Of a stretch of 64,000 nucleotides of DNA, positions 44,414 to 55,117 are shown one piece after another; the stretch's first letter is position 1; the number at the start of each line of letters is the position of its first letter. A program made the translations under genes and the position numbers. The stretch is from Chimonanthus salicifolius. Lineage: Eukaryota > Streptophyta > Magnoliopsida > Laurales > Calycanthaceae. Under the pieces are notes generated by a model. It was not told the DNA's origin, searched no databases, and saw only the letters and a program-made list of their open reading frames with translations. The DNA lies in NCBI GenBank assembly GCA_013350335.1, contig CM023541.1, forward strand, positions 66,195,999-66,259,998, read 5' to 3'.

Positions 44414-44812
44414 TTGGTATCCTAGCGAAACGGGAAGGTTGAATCTTTCGAAGTAAGATTAAGATGGTTTCATGTCTCACTGACAGATAAGAATCCCAAC
44501 TGACCGACTCTTCGGAGTCCGCTGCACGGGGTCCGGATTAATTTACCTCGTTAGACTTGGACTGAAACATTCAATCTGAGAACAACAAGGAATGATAGCA
44601 AAGGAAGTACAGTCACAATAATTGGATTTATTAAACATAGCAAATTAGGATATATTTCCCCGATATCACCAAATTGAGAAAACGAATACTTGATACTTAG
44701 GAAGTTCCCCAAAAGCAAAGAAATACAAAAAGTGTTTATTTGGCAATTTCCCCATAATGTGAAAACACAACTTAGGAGCTAAGTCAATAATGTTTTCAAT
44801 GACTTAGGAAAA
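44414..44812 (+). other. PBS and untranslated leader of element H
   Basis: TTGGTATCCTAGC (44414-44426) is a PBS with two changes from the tRNA-iMet form. The leader has the shared CTGACCGACTCTTCGGAGTC and ends CTAAG (44779-44783)...TTTTCAATGACTTAGGAAAA, with ATG-ACT-TAG at 44799-44807 and the gag ATG at 44813. Confidence 0.8.
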
Positions 44813-46040
44813 ATGCCTCCCAAGAGAAAGACCTGACAAAACAAAAAAAGGCATGAAAAGGAGGTACAAAAATCTCAACATGAAGAGGAGGAACAACAAT
44901 CGCAACATGAAGAAGAACAACAACAATCTCAACATGATGAACAACCATCCCACCAAGAGGAGGAGGAACAAAACAACGTGAATATACCGATGGTGCTTCC
45001 TGAACTACAAACCTTGGTCCAAGCAGTGGTTACTTCTGTTCTTCAACAACATCAGAAAGGAAATGCGACCACAAAAGACGCCAATGACAAAATCATGGTC
45101 AGGGATTTCCAGCAACAGCGCCCCCTTTATTTCAAAGGGAAAGAAGGGGTTGTCGGAGCAGAAAACTGGTTGAAGAAGATTACTCAGATCCTGACCCTAT
45201 TAAAGATCTCGAGTCATGATGACAAGATATTGCTGGCTACATCACAATTGATCGATGATGCCGGTAAATGGTGGGAGGTAATAGAGAAACAGCGAGCACT
45301 CATGCCGGAAAGGAAAATGACTGCAATGACGTGGGAGCAGTTCTCAACTACGTTTTTGGACCACTACTTTCCCGAGGAAGAGAATGAGTGCCACACTCAA
45401 GAGTTCCTATCTTTGGTACAAAGCACTATGACGGTGGTAGAGTACCATCAGAAATTCCTCAGTTTGTCTTGTTATGTACTATATACGGTGGATACAGAGT
45501 ACCGAAGGGCTCGCAAGTTTGAGCGGGGCCTACGGCCAAACATTAGGGCCAAGGTAACCATATTCAAGGCAGCTACATTAGTAGAAGCGGTCAGCAGGGC
45601 CACTATAGCGGAGCAAGAGGTGGCTGAGATAGTGCGGTTTGACAACCGCCGAGGTCAGAGTGGGAGAGGCACATTTCAGAGCAACAAGAGGTTTCGACCT
45701 AACTTGGGAAGACCCTCACCTTCCACAGGGTCAACGGGGGGGGGTTTCGTCCCAATCATCCCTTCCCATCAGCATCAACCACTCAGGTTCCCAGAGGTGT
45801 GAACAACTGTTTCCATTGTGACCAACTAGGCCATTTCAAGAGAGAATGCCCATAGCTTAGGAAACCCACTTACTCCAGGGGTTCCTTTCGCCCACTGGGC
45901 AGACCAACACATTCACGAGGAGGCAGGACATATAATCAGGTGGGACGAGCGCCTAACCCTACAGGATCTGGACGGTTGTTTACTTTAGCTCCTCCAGCAG
46001 CAGTGGATCACTCCGTGATTCAAGGTATGGCAGTAGTCAG
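44813..46040 (+). pseudogene. Element H Gag and start of protease, cut by element I
   Basis: ATG 44813 (MPPKRKT) then TGA at 44834-44836, where I and J have CGA. The N-terminal part encodes repeats of SQHEEEE type; the capsid-like core is open at 44978-45802 (NIPMVLPELQTLVQAVVTSV, DFQQQRPLYF, KWWEVIEKQRA, DHYFPEEE). One extra G in a nine-base G run (about 45735) shifts the frame before the knuckle (CFHCDQLGHFKREC), and TAG follows the knuckle at 45853-45855. The sequence reaches VIQGMAVVS of protease and stops at the I insertion. Confidence 0.88.
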
Positions 46041-46113
46041 TGTAACACCACGATTTTCATGTTATATATATATATAACATGAAAATCCGGGGTGTTACAC
46101 TGATTACTGTCAT
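46026..46113. repeat. Near-perfect 88-bp palindrome across the H/I junction
   Basis: Two arms of about 44 bases meet near 46069/46070. The left arm is the last ~15 bases of H target sequence plus the first ~29 bases of LTR I. The right arm is the same, inverted, with the normal ...CCGGGGTGTTACA form of the LTR start and then CTGATTACTG, the inverted target. Only a few differences and one indel separate the arms. Confidence 0.88.
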
Positions 46114-47070
46114 ATATATATATATATATATATATAATGGATATGGACCTTAGATGGGTAAGGTGTTGGGTCAATTGCTCAATTAAGACCCAACGGATGG
46201 TGGATATGGTTCAATTGAATTAAATGGGTGAAACTTATTTAATTTGGTCAAAAATTGTTAATTGGGTCAAAATGCCCAATTGGGACCCAATGGGTCATGG
46301 TTGACTTGGTTGACCACCAATTGAGTTCAAGATTACTTAATTGGGGCGGAATTAAGTTGGAAATAGAATTATGTAATTGAATTGATTTTAAGTGAGTTAA
46401 GTGAGTTGAGTTTAAAAGAATGAAAAATAATTGAGTTATGGTGAGTTGGATGGGAAGTTAATGGGACCTTGAACTTAAGTGAGTGGAGAAGGTGGAGAGA
46501 TGCACCTCATGAGACCCAAGTTAAGGCATACACATTGGAGATGGGAGTTTCATGTCATGGGATGAAACTCCAAATATATCATTGATGAGGGAGGTGTAGG
46601 GTTGTGGTGGTTACACAAGCCTACACAAGGCATACAGGTTGGAAGCATGGGGGGTTTCCATCTCAAGATGGAAACCCAAGAGCCAAATGGTGGAAGTGTT
46701 TCATCTCATGGATGAAACCTCCAAATGGATCATTAAGAAGGGAGATGAAAGGGCATGGAAGTTACAAAGGGGTGTCACCAAAGGACACCACCTTCGCTGA
46801 ATTCCATTAAATAAGAAAATACTAAGGGGTTGCATCTTAGACTCTCACTCTCTTCCTCTCACACAAGGCCGACCACCCTCAAGACAAGGACTAGGAGTAT
46901 TTTCTATCCCAAGCTTCTCTCTCTCTCTCAAACCTATACCTCTTGGCTGAACCACTCCAAGAGATTTTATCAAAATCAATCTCGGCCAAAGATCAAGAAG
47001 GAAGGAAGAAGAGGCTAAGGAAGGAAAGGAGCAAGAAGGAGTGAAAGAAACTGGAGGAGTCACGGAATCG

Positions 47071-47076
47071 GTAAGT
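47071..47076 (+). promoter_or_regulatory. Donor-like GTAAGT in LTR I
   Basis: GGAATCGGTAAGTGCTCGAT, the same context and relative position as in H. Confidence 0.42.
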
Positions 47077-47160
47077 GCTCGATAAGATTTCATAAATAAG
47101 AAAAGATAGTCAAGGACAACGGCCGAACCCTAATTTTATTATGGCCAAGGACTCTATGAT

Positions 47161-48221
47161 GAACCATAGGGTTCGGCCATGTTGTATGGCCGAACCCCAT
47201 GGAAAGGAATTAAGGAATTTATATGGGTCAAAGTGATTTTAAGAGAAGATGATGAACCATAGGGTTCGGCCATGTTGTATGGCCGAACCCCATGGAAGGA
47301 CATTGGTTATGTTTAATGGACTTTGAAAGATGAAAATCATAGATGTATGAGTATGATTTTAAGAGGTTTTAAAGCGCTTAAATGGATGGATGTATGAGAA
47401 CCATCAAAGGATCAATCATGGATGTATAATGTGTTTTAATGTAAATGATGAACCATAGGGTTCGGCCATGTTGTATGGCCGAACCCTATGGAGAGACAAT
47501 GATGGATAGTGTTGTTAATTTTAATTGATTTTGAATATGGTTAATGAGGATCAAAAAGGATGAACCAAAGGGTATGATTAAACCCTCCCATGGAGGGACT
47601 TGTTTATGAACTTAAGATGGTAAATTATTGAATGGAGAACATGGAAATGAGACATCATGGGTTCGGCGATGGTGTATGGCCGAACCCCATGGACCATTTT
47701 AATGGGCCATTTGGAGATTTAAACATGATTAGAAATCATTAATGGTTCTATGTTTGTGGATCAATTATGGACTTAGGCATGTTTAAATGAGTGAAATGTT
47801 TAGTCATGGATAGAATAATGGCAAAGTTGTAAATAGGTGAAAATGATGGACCATGGGTTCGGCCATGGTGTATGGCCGAACCGCATGGGGAATGTTTTGT
47901 GGACCTAAGTTGTTATCAATGTTAAAATTATGGTATAAGGGATTAGATGTATGAATCAAAGATGGCATGATCTTGGATTTAATTTAAAAGATCAAAGGAC
48001 TACAAAGAGGGACCAAAATCAAGTAAGTGAGTTTCGGCCATGTTGTATGGCCGAAACCCACTAAGGTGTATTTTGTGGACTAAGGGTTTAAATGATTAAC
48101 TTAGTCGTGATTTGTGGACTAAAGGTTTAAATGATTAACTTAGTGGTGATTGATTAATAAATCAAAGGAGGGACTAAAACCAAGTGAGTGAGGTTCGGCC
48201 ATGGTGTATGGCCGAACCTCA
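47161..48221. repeat. GGTTCGGCC hairpin array in LTR I
   Basis: Seven copies near 47161, 47252, 47452, 47656, 47851, 48030 and 48189. The 48030 copy has TTTCGGCCAT with ATGGCCGAAA, changed on both sides compared with the common form. An ATTTGTGGACTAARGG-type segment is duplicated at about 48070-48150. Confidence 0.9.
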
Positions 48222-49345
48222 CAAAGATATGTTTAAGGACTTAGGCATAATTGTAAATCAAATGGAACATTGGATTGATTGGCATGTTATAAGGTAACGG
48301 GACCTCACAAGGGTTGTACGATCGTGAGCGATTTCCGGACGAAAACGCAAGGACACTATAGTGGTCATTGGTAGGATTCTACCTCTTTGAAACCATGGGA
48401 CAAGTAATATGATTTTAATTCATGTTTTTGATGAATTATTTTGTATCAAATGTTATGTTTCAAATGTGGAAGTTTTATGCTATGATTTATACTATTACAT
48501 AGCATGTGGACATTACATCTCATGCATGGCATGGGAGGGATGATTTGTAACAGGAGACCACGCTCCATCGGGGCGTCCGTGAGGCATGCGTGGGAAGACC
48601 TTGATGTGCATTATCCATCAAGAAGTTATCCAGAGAACACACTCCGTCGGGGCATCCGTAAGGCAACTGTGGGGATACCTTAATGAGGAGAATTCCATCA
48701 AGAGGATACATGTGTTTATGATGGGTGGAACTCATTGCATAAGACACCGTGGCATGGCATTGTTTTACAAGGTTTTATGATTATATTATCTATGTGATTT
48801 TGGTACTAACCCATGTGTTAGCCCTCCTTGGAATACCTACTGGGTGCGTTGTCTAACGCCCTACTTCTACCCTAGTGGATGACACTGAAATTGAAGGGAA
48901 TGATGATCGTGATCGAAGCCAAGCATAGGAGCTTGGATGTGTTTAATTTCATTTTGTTTTAAGTTACTCATGCACTATGTAATTCGAGTAGCTAGAATTC
49001 GTGTATGTAATAACTAAGATATTTTACTATGGTTTGAATGTTTACTTTTGGATATTTAGTTAAGATAATCATTGTTAAACGATGGATTACTTTGTTATCT
49101 AAAATGGAATAGATTTAGGTTCTATTATAATTCCGCAGTTATGTTTTATTCCTCAAGTTAACTTATTACGTGTGAACGTAATCGTGGACTTAGTCCATGC
49201 ACACGTATGGTTGGCCAATTAAGGGTCGGGCTTTAGAAGCTCGGACTTAGCTCGCGTCGTGACGTCCCGCTCTCTCTCACTCTTTATTTAAAAAAAAATA
49301 GACTCTGACTTTCGAAAAGCAAGTGAAAAGGGCGGGGCGTTACAG

Positions 49346-49750
49346 TTGGTATCAGAGCGAAACGGGAAGGTTGAATCTTTCGAAGTAAGACTAAGACGGT
49401 TTCATGTCTCACTGACAGATAAGAATCCCAACTGACCGACTCTTCGGAGTTCGCTGCACGGGGGCCAGATTAATTTACTTCGTTAAACTCATACTGAAAC
49501 ATTCAATCTGAGAACAACAAGGAATGATAGCAAAGGAAGTACAGTCACAATAATTGGATGTATCAAACATAGCAAAATAGGATATATTTCCCCGATATCC
49601 CCAAATTGAGAAAACAAATACTTGATACTTAGGAAGTTTCCCCAAAAACAAAGAAATACAAAGAGTACTTATTTGGCAATTTCCCCATAATTTGAAAACA
49701 CAACTTTACGAAGGAGCTAAGTCAATAATGTTTTTAATGACTTAGGAAAA
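49346..49750 (+). other. PBS and untranslated leader of element I
   Basis: PBS TTGGTATCAGAGC at 49346-49358. The leader ends with CTAAG, then ATG-ACT-TAG at 49737-49745 and the gag ATG at 49751. Confidence 0.82.
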
Positions 49751-50984
49751 ATGCCTCCGAAGAAAAAGACCCGACAAAACAAAAAGGATGAAAATGAGGT
49801 ACAAAAATCTCAACATGAAGAGGAGGAACAACACTCTTGACATGAAGAGGAAGAACAACCATCTCAACATGAGGAACAACCATTCCCCCAAGAGGAGGAG
49901 GAACAAAACAGTGTGAATATACAGGTGGTGCTTCATGAACTACAAAGCTTGGTCCAAGCAGTGGTTACTTCTGTTCTTCAACAGCATCTGAACTGAAATG
50001 CGACCACAAGCGACGCCAATGACAAGAGCTGGTCAGGGATTTCCAGCAACAGCGCCCTCCTTACTTCAAAGGGAAAATTGGTTGAAGAAGATTACTTAGA
50101 TCCTGACCCTATTAAAGATCTCGAGTCATGAAGACAAGATATTGCTAGCTACATCACAACTGATTGATGATGCCGGTAAATGGTGGAGGTGATAGAGAAA
50201 CATCGAGCGCTCCTTCCGGAAGGAGAGAGGACTGCAATGACTTTGGATCAGTTCTCAGCTACTTTTTTGGATCATTACTTTCCCGAGGAGGAGAAGGAGC
50301 GCCACACTCAAGCGTTTCTATCTTTGGTACAATGTACCATGACGGTAGCAGAGTATCAACAGGAGTTCCTCAGTCTGTCCTGCTATGCTCTATATATGGT
50401 GGATACGGAGTACCGAAGGGCTCACAAGTTTGAACGGGGCCTATGGCCAAGCATTAGGGCCAAGGTAACCATATTTAAGGCAGCTACACTAGCAGAGGTG
50501 GTCAGCATGGCCACTATAGCGGAGCAAGAGATGGCTGAGATAGTACGGTTTGACAAACGCCGAGGTCAGTGTCGGGGGGTACATTTCAGCCCAACAAGAG
50601 GTTTTGACCTAACTTGGGAACACCCTCACCTTCTACCGAGTCAACAGGGGGTTTTCGTCCCAACCAGCTCTCCCCATCAGCATCAGTCACTCAGGTTCCA
50701 AGAGGTGTGAACAACTGTTTTCATTGTGACCAGCCGGGTCATTTCAAGAGGGAATGCCCATAGCTCAGCAGACCCTCTTATTCCAGAGGTTCATTTCGCC
50801 CACCAGCTAGACCAGCTCATTCACGAGGAGGCAGGACATATAACCAGGCAGGACGAGCGCCTAACCCTACCGGATCTGGATGGTTGTCTACTTTAACACC
50901 CCCAGCAGCAGTGGATCACTCCGTGATTCAAGGTATGGCTGTAGTTAGTAGTTCCTCCGCCTTTGCATTATTTGATTCTGGAGC
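49751..50984 (+). pseudogene. Element I Gag and start of protease, cut by element J
   Basis: ATG 49751 (MPPKKKTRQNKK), SQHEEEE repeat, then TGA at 49838-49840 where J has CGA. A core frame at 50180-50710 has DHYFPEEE, SLVQCTMTVAEYQQEFLSL and KVTIFKAATLAEVV. Frame changes occur near 50065 and 50560. The knuckle CFHCDQPGHFKREC is followed by TAG at 50761-50763, exactly where H has its TAG. The sequence then reaches LFDSGA of protease, where J begins. Confidence 0.88.
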
Positions 50985-51158
50985 TGTAACACCCCAGATT
51001 TTCAAGTTATTAATATATATGAAAATTACCCATTTAATTTGTGAATTTTAGATATGGACCTTAGATGGGTAAAGTGTTGGATCATTGCCCAATTATGACC
51101 CAACGGATTGTGGAAATGGTTTCAATAGAATTAAATGGGGCTGAATTTAATTAGTAAT

Positions 51159-51193
<35 letters not shown>

Positions 51194-51440
51194 ATTTGGA
51201 TAAATTGTCATGCGCATAAAGGAACTTGGAAGATTGATTGGCCGAATATGATATTTGCACATCCATGAGGATGCGCATAAGATAATTTAAAAGGTGTCTA
51301 TTTCCTTGGTTAAGAGTGAAATTAGAAGATGTCTAAAATTAGATAGGATGCTTTGCCGTGTGTGGGATTTGCACATCCATGAGGATGGGCATAAGATCAT
51401 TTAAAAGAGGCCCTTTCTTTGTTGAGTTCAACACTAACGT

Positions 51441-51632
51441 AATTGCTAAATTGCAAGGGGCACATGGCACCTTCTAAGTTAGGACCGATTGGAAATTATA
51501 AAAAAAAGGCACAAGAGGGGCGCACGACATTAAGGCAATTGTTAAATGGAAGGGGCGCAAGGCACCTTCTAAATATAGGACCAATTGGAACATTATAAAA
51601 GAGAGGCAACATAAAGGGCGCACGGCAATACA
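51441..51632 (+). promoter_or_regulatory. Duplicated ~96-bp promoter-like module with two TATA boxes, LTR J
   Basis: Unit 1 starts at 51441 (AATTGCTAAATTGCAAGG) with TATAAAAA at 51497; unit 2 starts at 51537 (AATTGTTAAATGGAAGG) with TATAAAA at 51594. Both units contain GGCACCTTCTAA and GGACCRATTGGAA before the TATA box. The 3' LTR has the same two boxes at 59191 and 59288. Confidence 0.72.
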
Positions 51633-51817
51633 CAATACCAGTGAAGGATTGACGCTGGTGTGCTCTAGCAAGAGGTGTTCTCGGCTTTGTGAAAGATCAA
51701 GGAGGAGAGGAGGCTAAGAAAGAAAAGGATTGAAAGAGCAAGAACAAGCGAAGGAAAATCGAAGGAGTCGCGGAACCAGTTAGCACTTTTGATAAATTTG
51801 TTTGATATAAGGAACTA

Positions 51818-52746
51818 TAGGGTTCGGCCATGGTGTATGGCCGAACCCCATGGAAGAAAATTGGGAGATGATTATGATAATTTTAATGGAAAGGATGGAC
51901 CATAGGGTTCGGCCATGGTGCATGGCCGTACCCCATGGAAAGACATGGTTTAATGTATGGATTTTTAATGATGAAAACTATGGTAGTTGGTCAATAAATT
52001 TATATGGGTTTAAATGGTTTAAGAGAAGTTGATGAACCATAGGGTTCGGCCATGATGAAGGGCCGAACCCCATGGAGGAAAATTGGTTATGTTTTAATGA
52101 ATTTTTGAGGGATGAAAACCATGCAATGTTATTAAAGATGTTAAAGGGTTTTAATGAATATTTTTGGTGAAGATCCTTAGACCATGGGTTCGGCCATGGA
52201 GTGTGGCCGAACCCCATAAATAATTATGGAATTATGTTCATGTATTTAGATCATGGAAAATGATGGGAAAGGTTATTTATGATTTATTTTAAATGGATAG
52301 AAGGTTTGATTGTTTTAGATGCAATTGGATCATGAAAACCATGGAGGGTTATGATGTTTTGATTGCATTTAAAAGAGAAGATTATGAACCATAGGGTTTG
52401 GCCCTACCCATGGAAGATGGTTATTAAATTAGAAAGTTTCTAATGATGAACTTTTGGATAAAAAAAGAAGGAACCTTGATTTATGGATTCAAGAATGGGA
52501 ATTGATAAAATTGGAAAGTTAGACACCATAGGGTTCGGCCATGGTGTATGGCCGAACCCCATGAACCAATTTTTATGGATCTAATATGCCTATGTATATT
52601 TTAAATGAATGGAGAATTAATTGGAGGATACGAATATATGCTTATGGATTATGGGTTTTTGTTTATGTTAGCCATGGATGGCTATATGGTAATTAAGTAG
52701 AATTAATGGACCATGGGTTCGGCCATGGTGCATGGCCGAACCACAT
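51818..52746. repeat. GGTTCGGCC hairpin array in LTR J
   Basis: Six copies near 51818, 51900, 52035, 52182, 52527 and 52710. They lie downstream of both TATA boxes, so they should be part of the transcript. Confidence 0.9.
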
Positions 52747-53858
52747 GGGGATTGTTCCATGGACTTGGACATTATGATAAGAAATCAATTGGAACATGGG
52801 TTTAATTAATTGTTGTGTAATAAGGTAACGGGACCTCACAAGGTGTGTACGATCGTGAGTGGTTACCGGATGGAAGCGCAAGGACACGTTAATGGTCTTT
52901 GGTAGGATTCCATCTCTTTGAAAACATGCTTTTAATGTACAATGTTTTTATCTTATTTTGATGAATTATGTTGTAAAAGATATTGTTTCAAAATGTGAGT
53001 CTTAATGCTATGTTTATATGATGAAATAGCATGTGATTCATTAACATCTCATGCATGGCATGGGGTGAAGGATATGTAACCGGAGGAGCCACACTACTTC
53101 GGGACGTCCGAAAAACCTATGTGGGATACTTTGATGTGCTTTTCCATCAAGAAGAAATCAGAGGGGCCACACTCCGTCGGGGCATCCGAAAGACCTATGT
53201 GGGGGTACTATATGTACTTGTGATGGGTGGGACTCATTGCATTTGACATCATGACATGGCATGGTTTATATGGTTTTTGACATTATAATATTATTATGCA
53301 TGTTTTGTATTAACCTTGTGTTAGCACTAATTGGAATACCTACTGGGCGCGTTGTTCTAACGCCCTACTTCTACCCTAGTGGATGATACAAGAAACAAGG
53401 GGAACGATGAGCGCGAAAAGGGCCAGGCATAGGAGCTTTGATGATTATAGTTTGTATTTTGATTAAGTTACTTATGGACATTTAATTTGAGTAACTAGAC
53501 TTCGGATATGTAATAATTTAGATGATTGCTATGATTGGATGTTTATTTGGATAATTATATTATGCTAATTATGATTAAGGACTTGACGTGCTTTGCTATT
53601 TAAAATGGAATAGAACTAGGTTCTATTATAATTCTGCAGTTATGATTTTAATTCCGCATGTTCATATTGTTATGTGTGAACCGTTTTCATGGACTTAGTC
53701 CATGCACACATAGGGTTGGCTAGTTAAGGGTCGGACTTTAGAAGTTCGGACTTAGCTCGCGTCGTAACGTCTCGCTCTCTTGCTCACTCTGTTATTTAAA
53801 AAAAAAAAAAAACTCTGATTTATGGAAGCTTAGAGTGAAAAAGGGCGGGGCATTACAG

Positions 53859-54125
53859 TTGGTATCAGAGCGAACCAGAAAGATTGAATTTTTCAGAGTA
53901 AATTAATCCGGCCCCCGTGCATTAATTTACTTCGTTAGACTCAAACGGAAATGATAGCAAAGGAAGTACAGTCAAAATAATTGGATTTATCCAACATAGC
54001 AAAATAGGATATATTTCCCCAAAAACAAAATCAAGAGTGCTTATTTGGAAATTTCCCCAAAATAGGAGAATACAAACTTTACGATGAAAATTAAGTCTTG
54101 ATATTTTTCAATGGCTTAGGGAAAG
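53859..54125 (+). other. PBS and shortened leader of element J
   Basis: PBS TTGGTATCAGAGC at 53859-53871. The leader is about 130 bp shorter than in H and I because of deletions around 53890-53950. It ends with ATG-GCT-TAG at 54111-54119 and the gag ATG at 54126. Confidence 0.82.
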
Positions 54126-55117
54126 ATGCCTCCAAAGAGAAATGCCCGACAAAATCAGAAAGGGAAGGAAAAGGAGATAGAAACCTCTCAACATGAAAGG
54201 GAGGTAAAAAAATCTCAACATGAAGAGGAGGAACGACAATCTCGACATGAGGAAGAGCAACCATCCCACCAAGAGGAGGAGGAACAAAGCAGCAAGAATA
54301 TACCGATGGTGCCTCCTAAACTACAAAACTTGGTTCAAGCCGTGGTCACTTCGGTGCTTCAACAACACTTAAACGGGAATGGAACCACCAATGAGACCAA
54401 TGATAGGAGCATGGTCAGGGACTTCCAACAACAGCGCCCTCCTTACTTCAAAGGGAGAGAAGGGGCTGTCGGAGATGAAAACTGACTGAAGAAGATCACA
54501 CAGATCCTGACCCTACTCAAGATCACGAGTCATGCTGACAAGATTTTACGCTAGCCACATCACAACTGATCGATGATGCCGGTAAATGGTGGGAGGTGGT
54601 AGAGAAACAGCGAGCACTCCTTCTGGAAGGAAAGAGGACGGCAATGACTTGGGAGCAGTTCTCAACTACTTTCCTAGATCATTATTTCCCTGAGGAGGAG
54701 AAGGAGCGCCAGACTCAGGCTTTTCTATCTTTGGTACAAGGTACCATGACAGTGGCAGAGTACTACCAGGAGTTTCTTAGTTTGTTTTGCTATGCATTTT
54801 ATATGGTGGATACAGAATATCGAAGGGCATGCAAGTTTGAGCAGGGCCTTTGGCAAAGCATTAGGGCCAAGGTAACCATATTCAAGGCAGCTACATTGGC
54901 AGAGGTGGTCAGCAGGGCCACTATAGCAGAGCAAGAGATGCCTGAGTTGGTGCGTTTTGACAATCTCCGAGCTCAGAGTGGGAGGGGTACATTTCAGCCC
55001 AACAAGAGGTTCCGACAGAACTTTAGCAGACCCTCACATCCACTTGGTCAACAAGGGGCTTTCGTCCCAATCATCCCTCCCCATCTGCATCAGTCACTCA
55101 GGCTCCCAGAGGGGTGA
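54126..55117 (+). pseudogene. Element J Gag
   Basis: ATG 54126 opens 119 codons: a basic start (MPPKRNARQNQKGKEKE), an acidic SQHEEEE-type repeat tract (about 21-55), then the capsid-like NIPMVPPKLQNLVQAVVTSV and QQQRPPYFKGREG. A TGA replaces a Trp codon at 54483-54485 and an indel follows near 54545. The core resumes at 54596 (FSTTFLDHYFPEEE, SLVQGTMTVAEYYQEFLSL, RAKVTIFKAATLAEVVSRAT). A one-base deletion near 55030 takes it out of frame before the knuckle. Confidence 0.88.

Larger units (their letters stand above)
46041..49344 (+). mobile_element. Element I, 5' LTR (3304 bp)
   Basis: TGTAACACCACG at 46041 to GCGTTACA at 49344, followed by a PBS. The first 70 bases have been replaced by an inverted duplication plus an AT repeat (46026-46133). 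Otherwise it follows LTR H: GATGAAAC dyads (46545-46720), CT-rich tract (46915-46930), GTAAGT (47071-47076), hairpins, GGTAGGATTCTACC (48370-48383), two stem-loop modules (48558-48593, 48637-48672) and GGGTGCGTTGTCTAACGCCC (about 48842). Confidence 0.92.
50985..53857 (+). mobile_element. Element J, 5' LTR (2873 bp)
   Basis: TGTAACACCCCAG at 50985 to GCATTACA at 53857, followed by a PBS; its start is repeated at 58697. The first third differs from H and I: an (AT)n run (about 51164-51190), a repeated CATCCATGAGGATG segment (about 51261, 51376) and a duplicated TATA module. The donor-like site is lost (CCAGTTAGCA, about 51776). Hairpins, a degenerate GGTAGGATTCCATC (52901) and two stem-loop modules (53089-53124, 53167-53202; CCACA...TGTGG) are present. 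Left flank GGAGC is the expected target copy. Confidence 0.93.

Noticed and set aside
45700..55117. Programmed frameshift between Gag core and zinc knuckle in H, I and J
   Set aside because: The three copies are shifted by different lesions (an extra G in H, a deletion in J, an earlier shift in I), and B reads through in one frame. Ordinary decay fits better.
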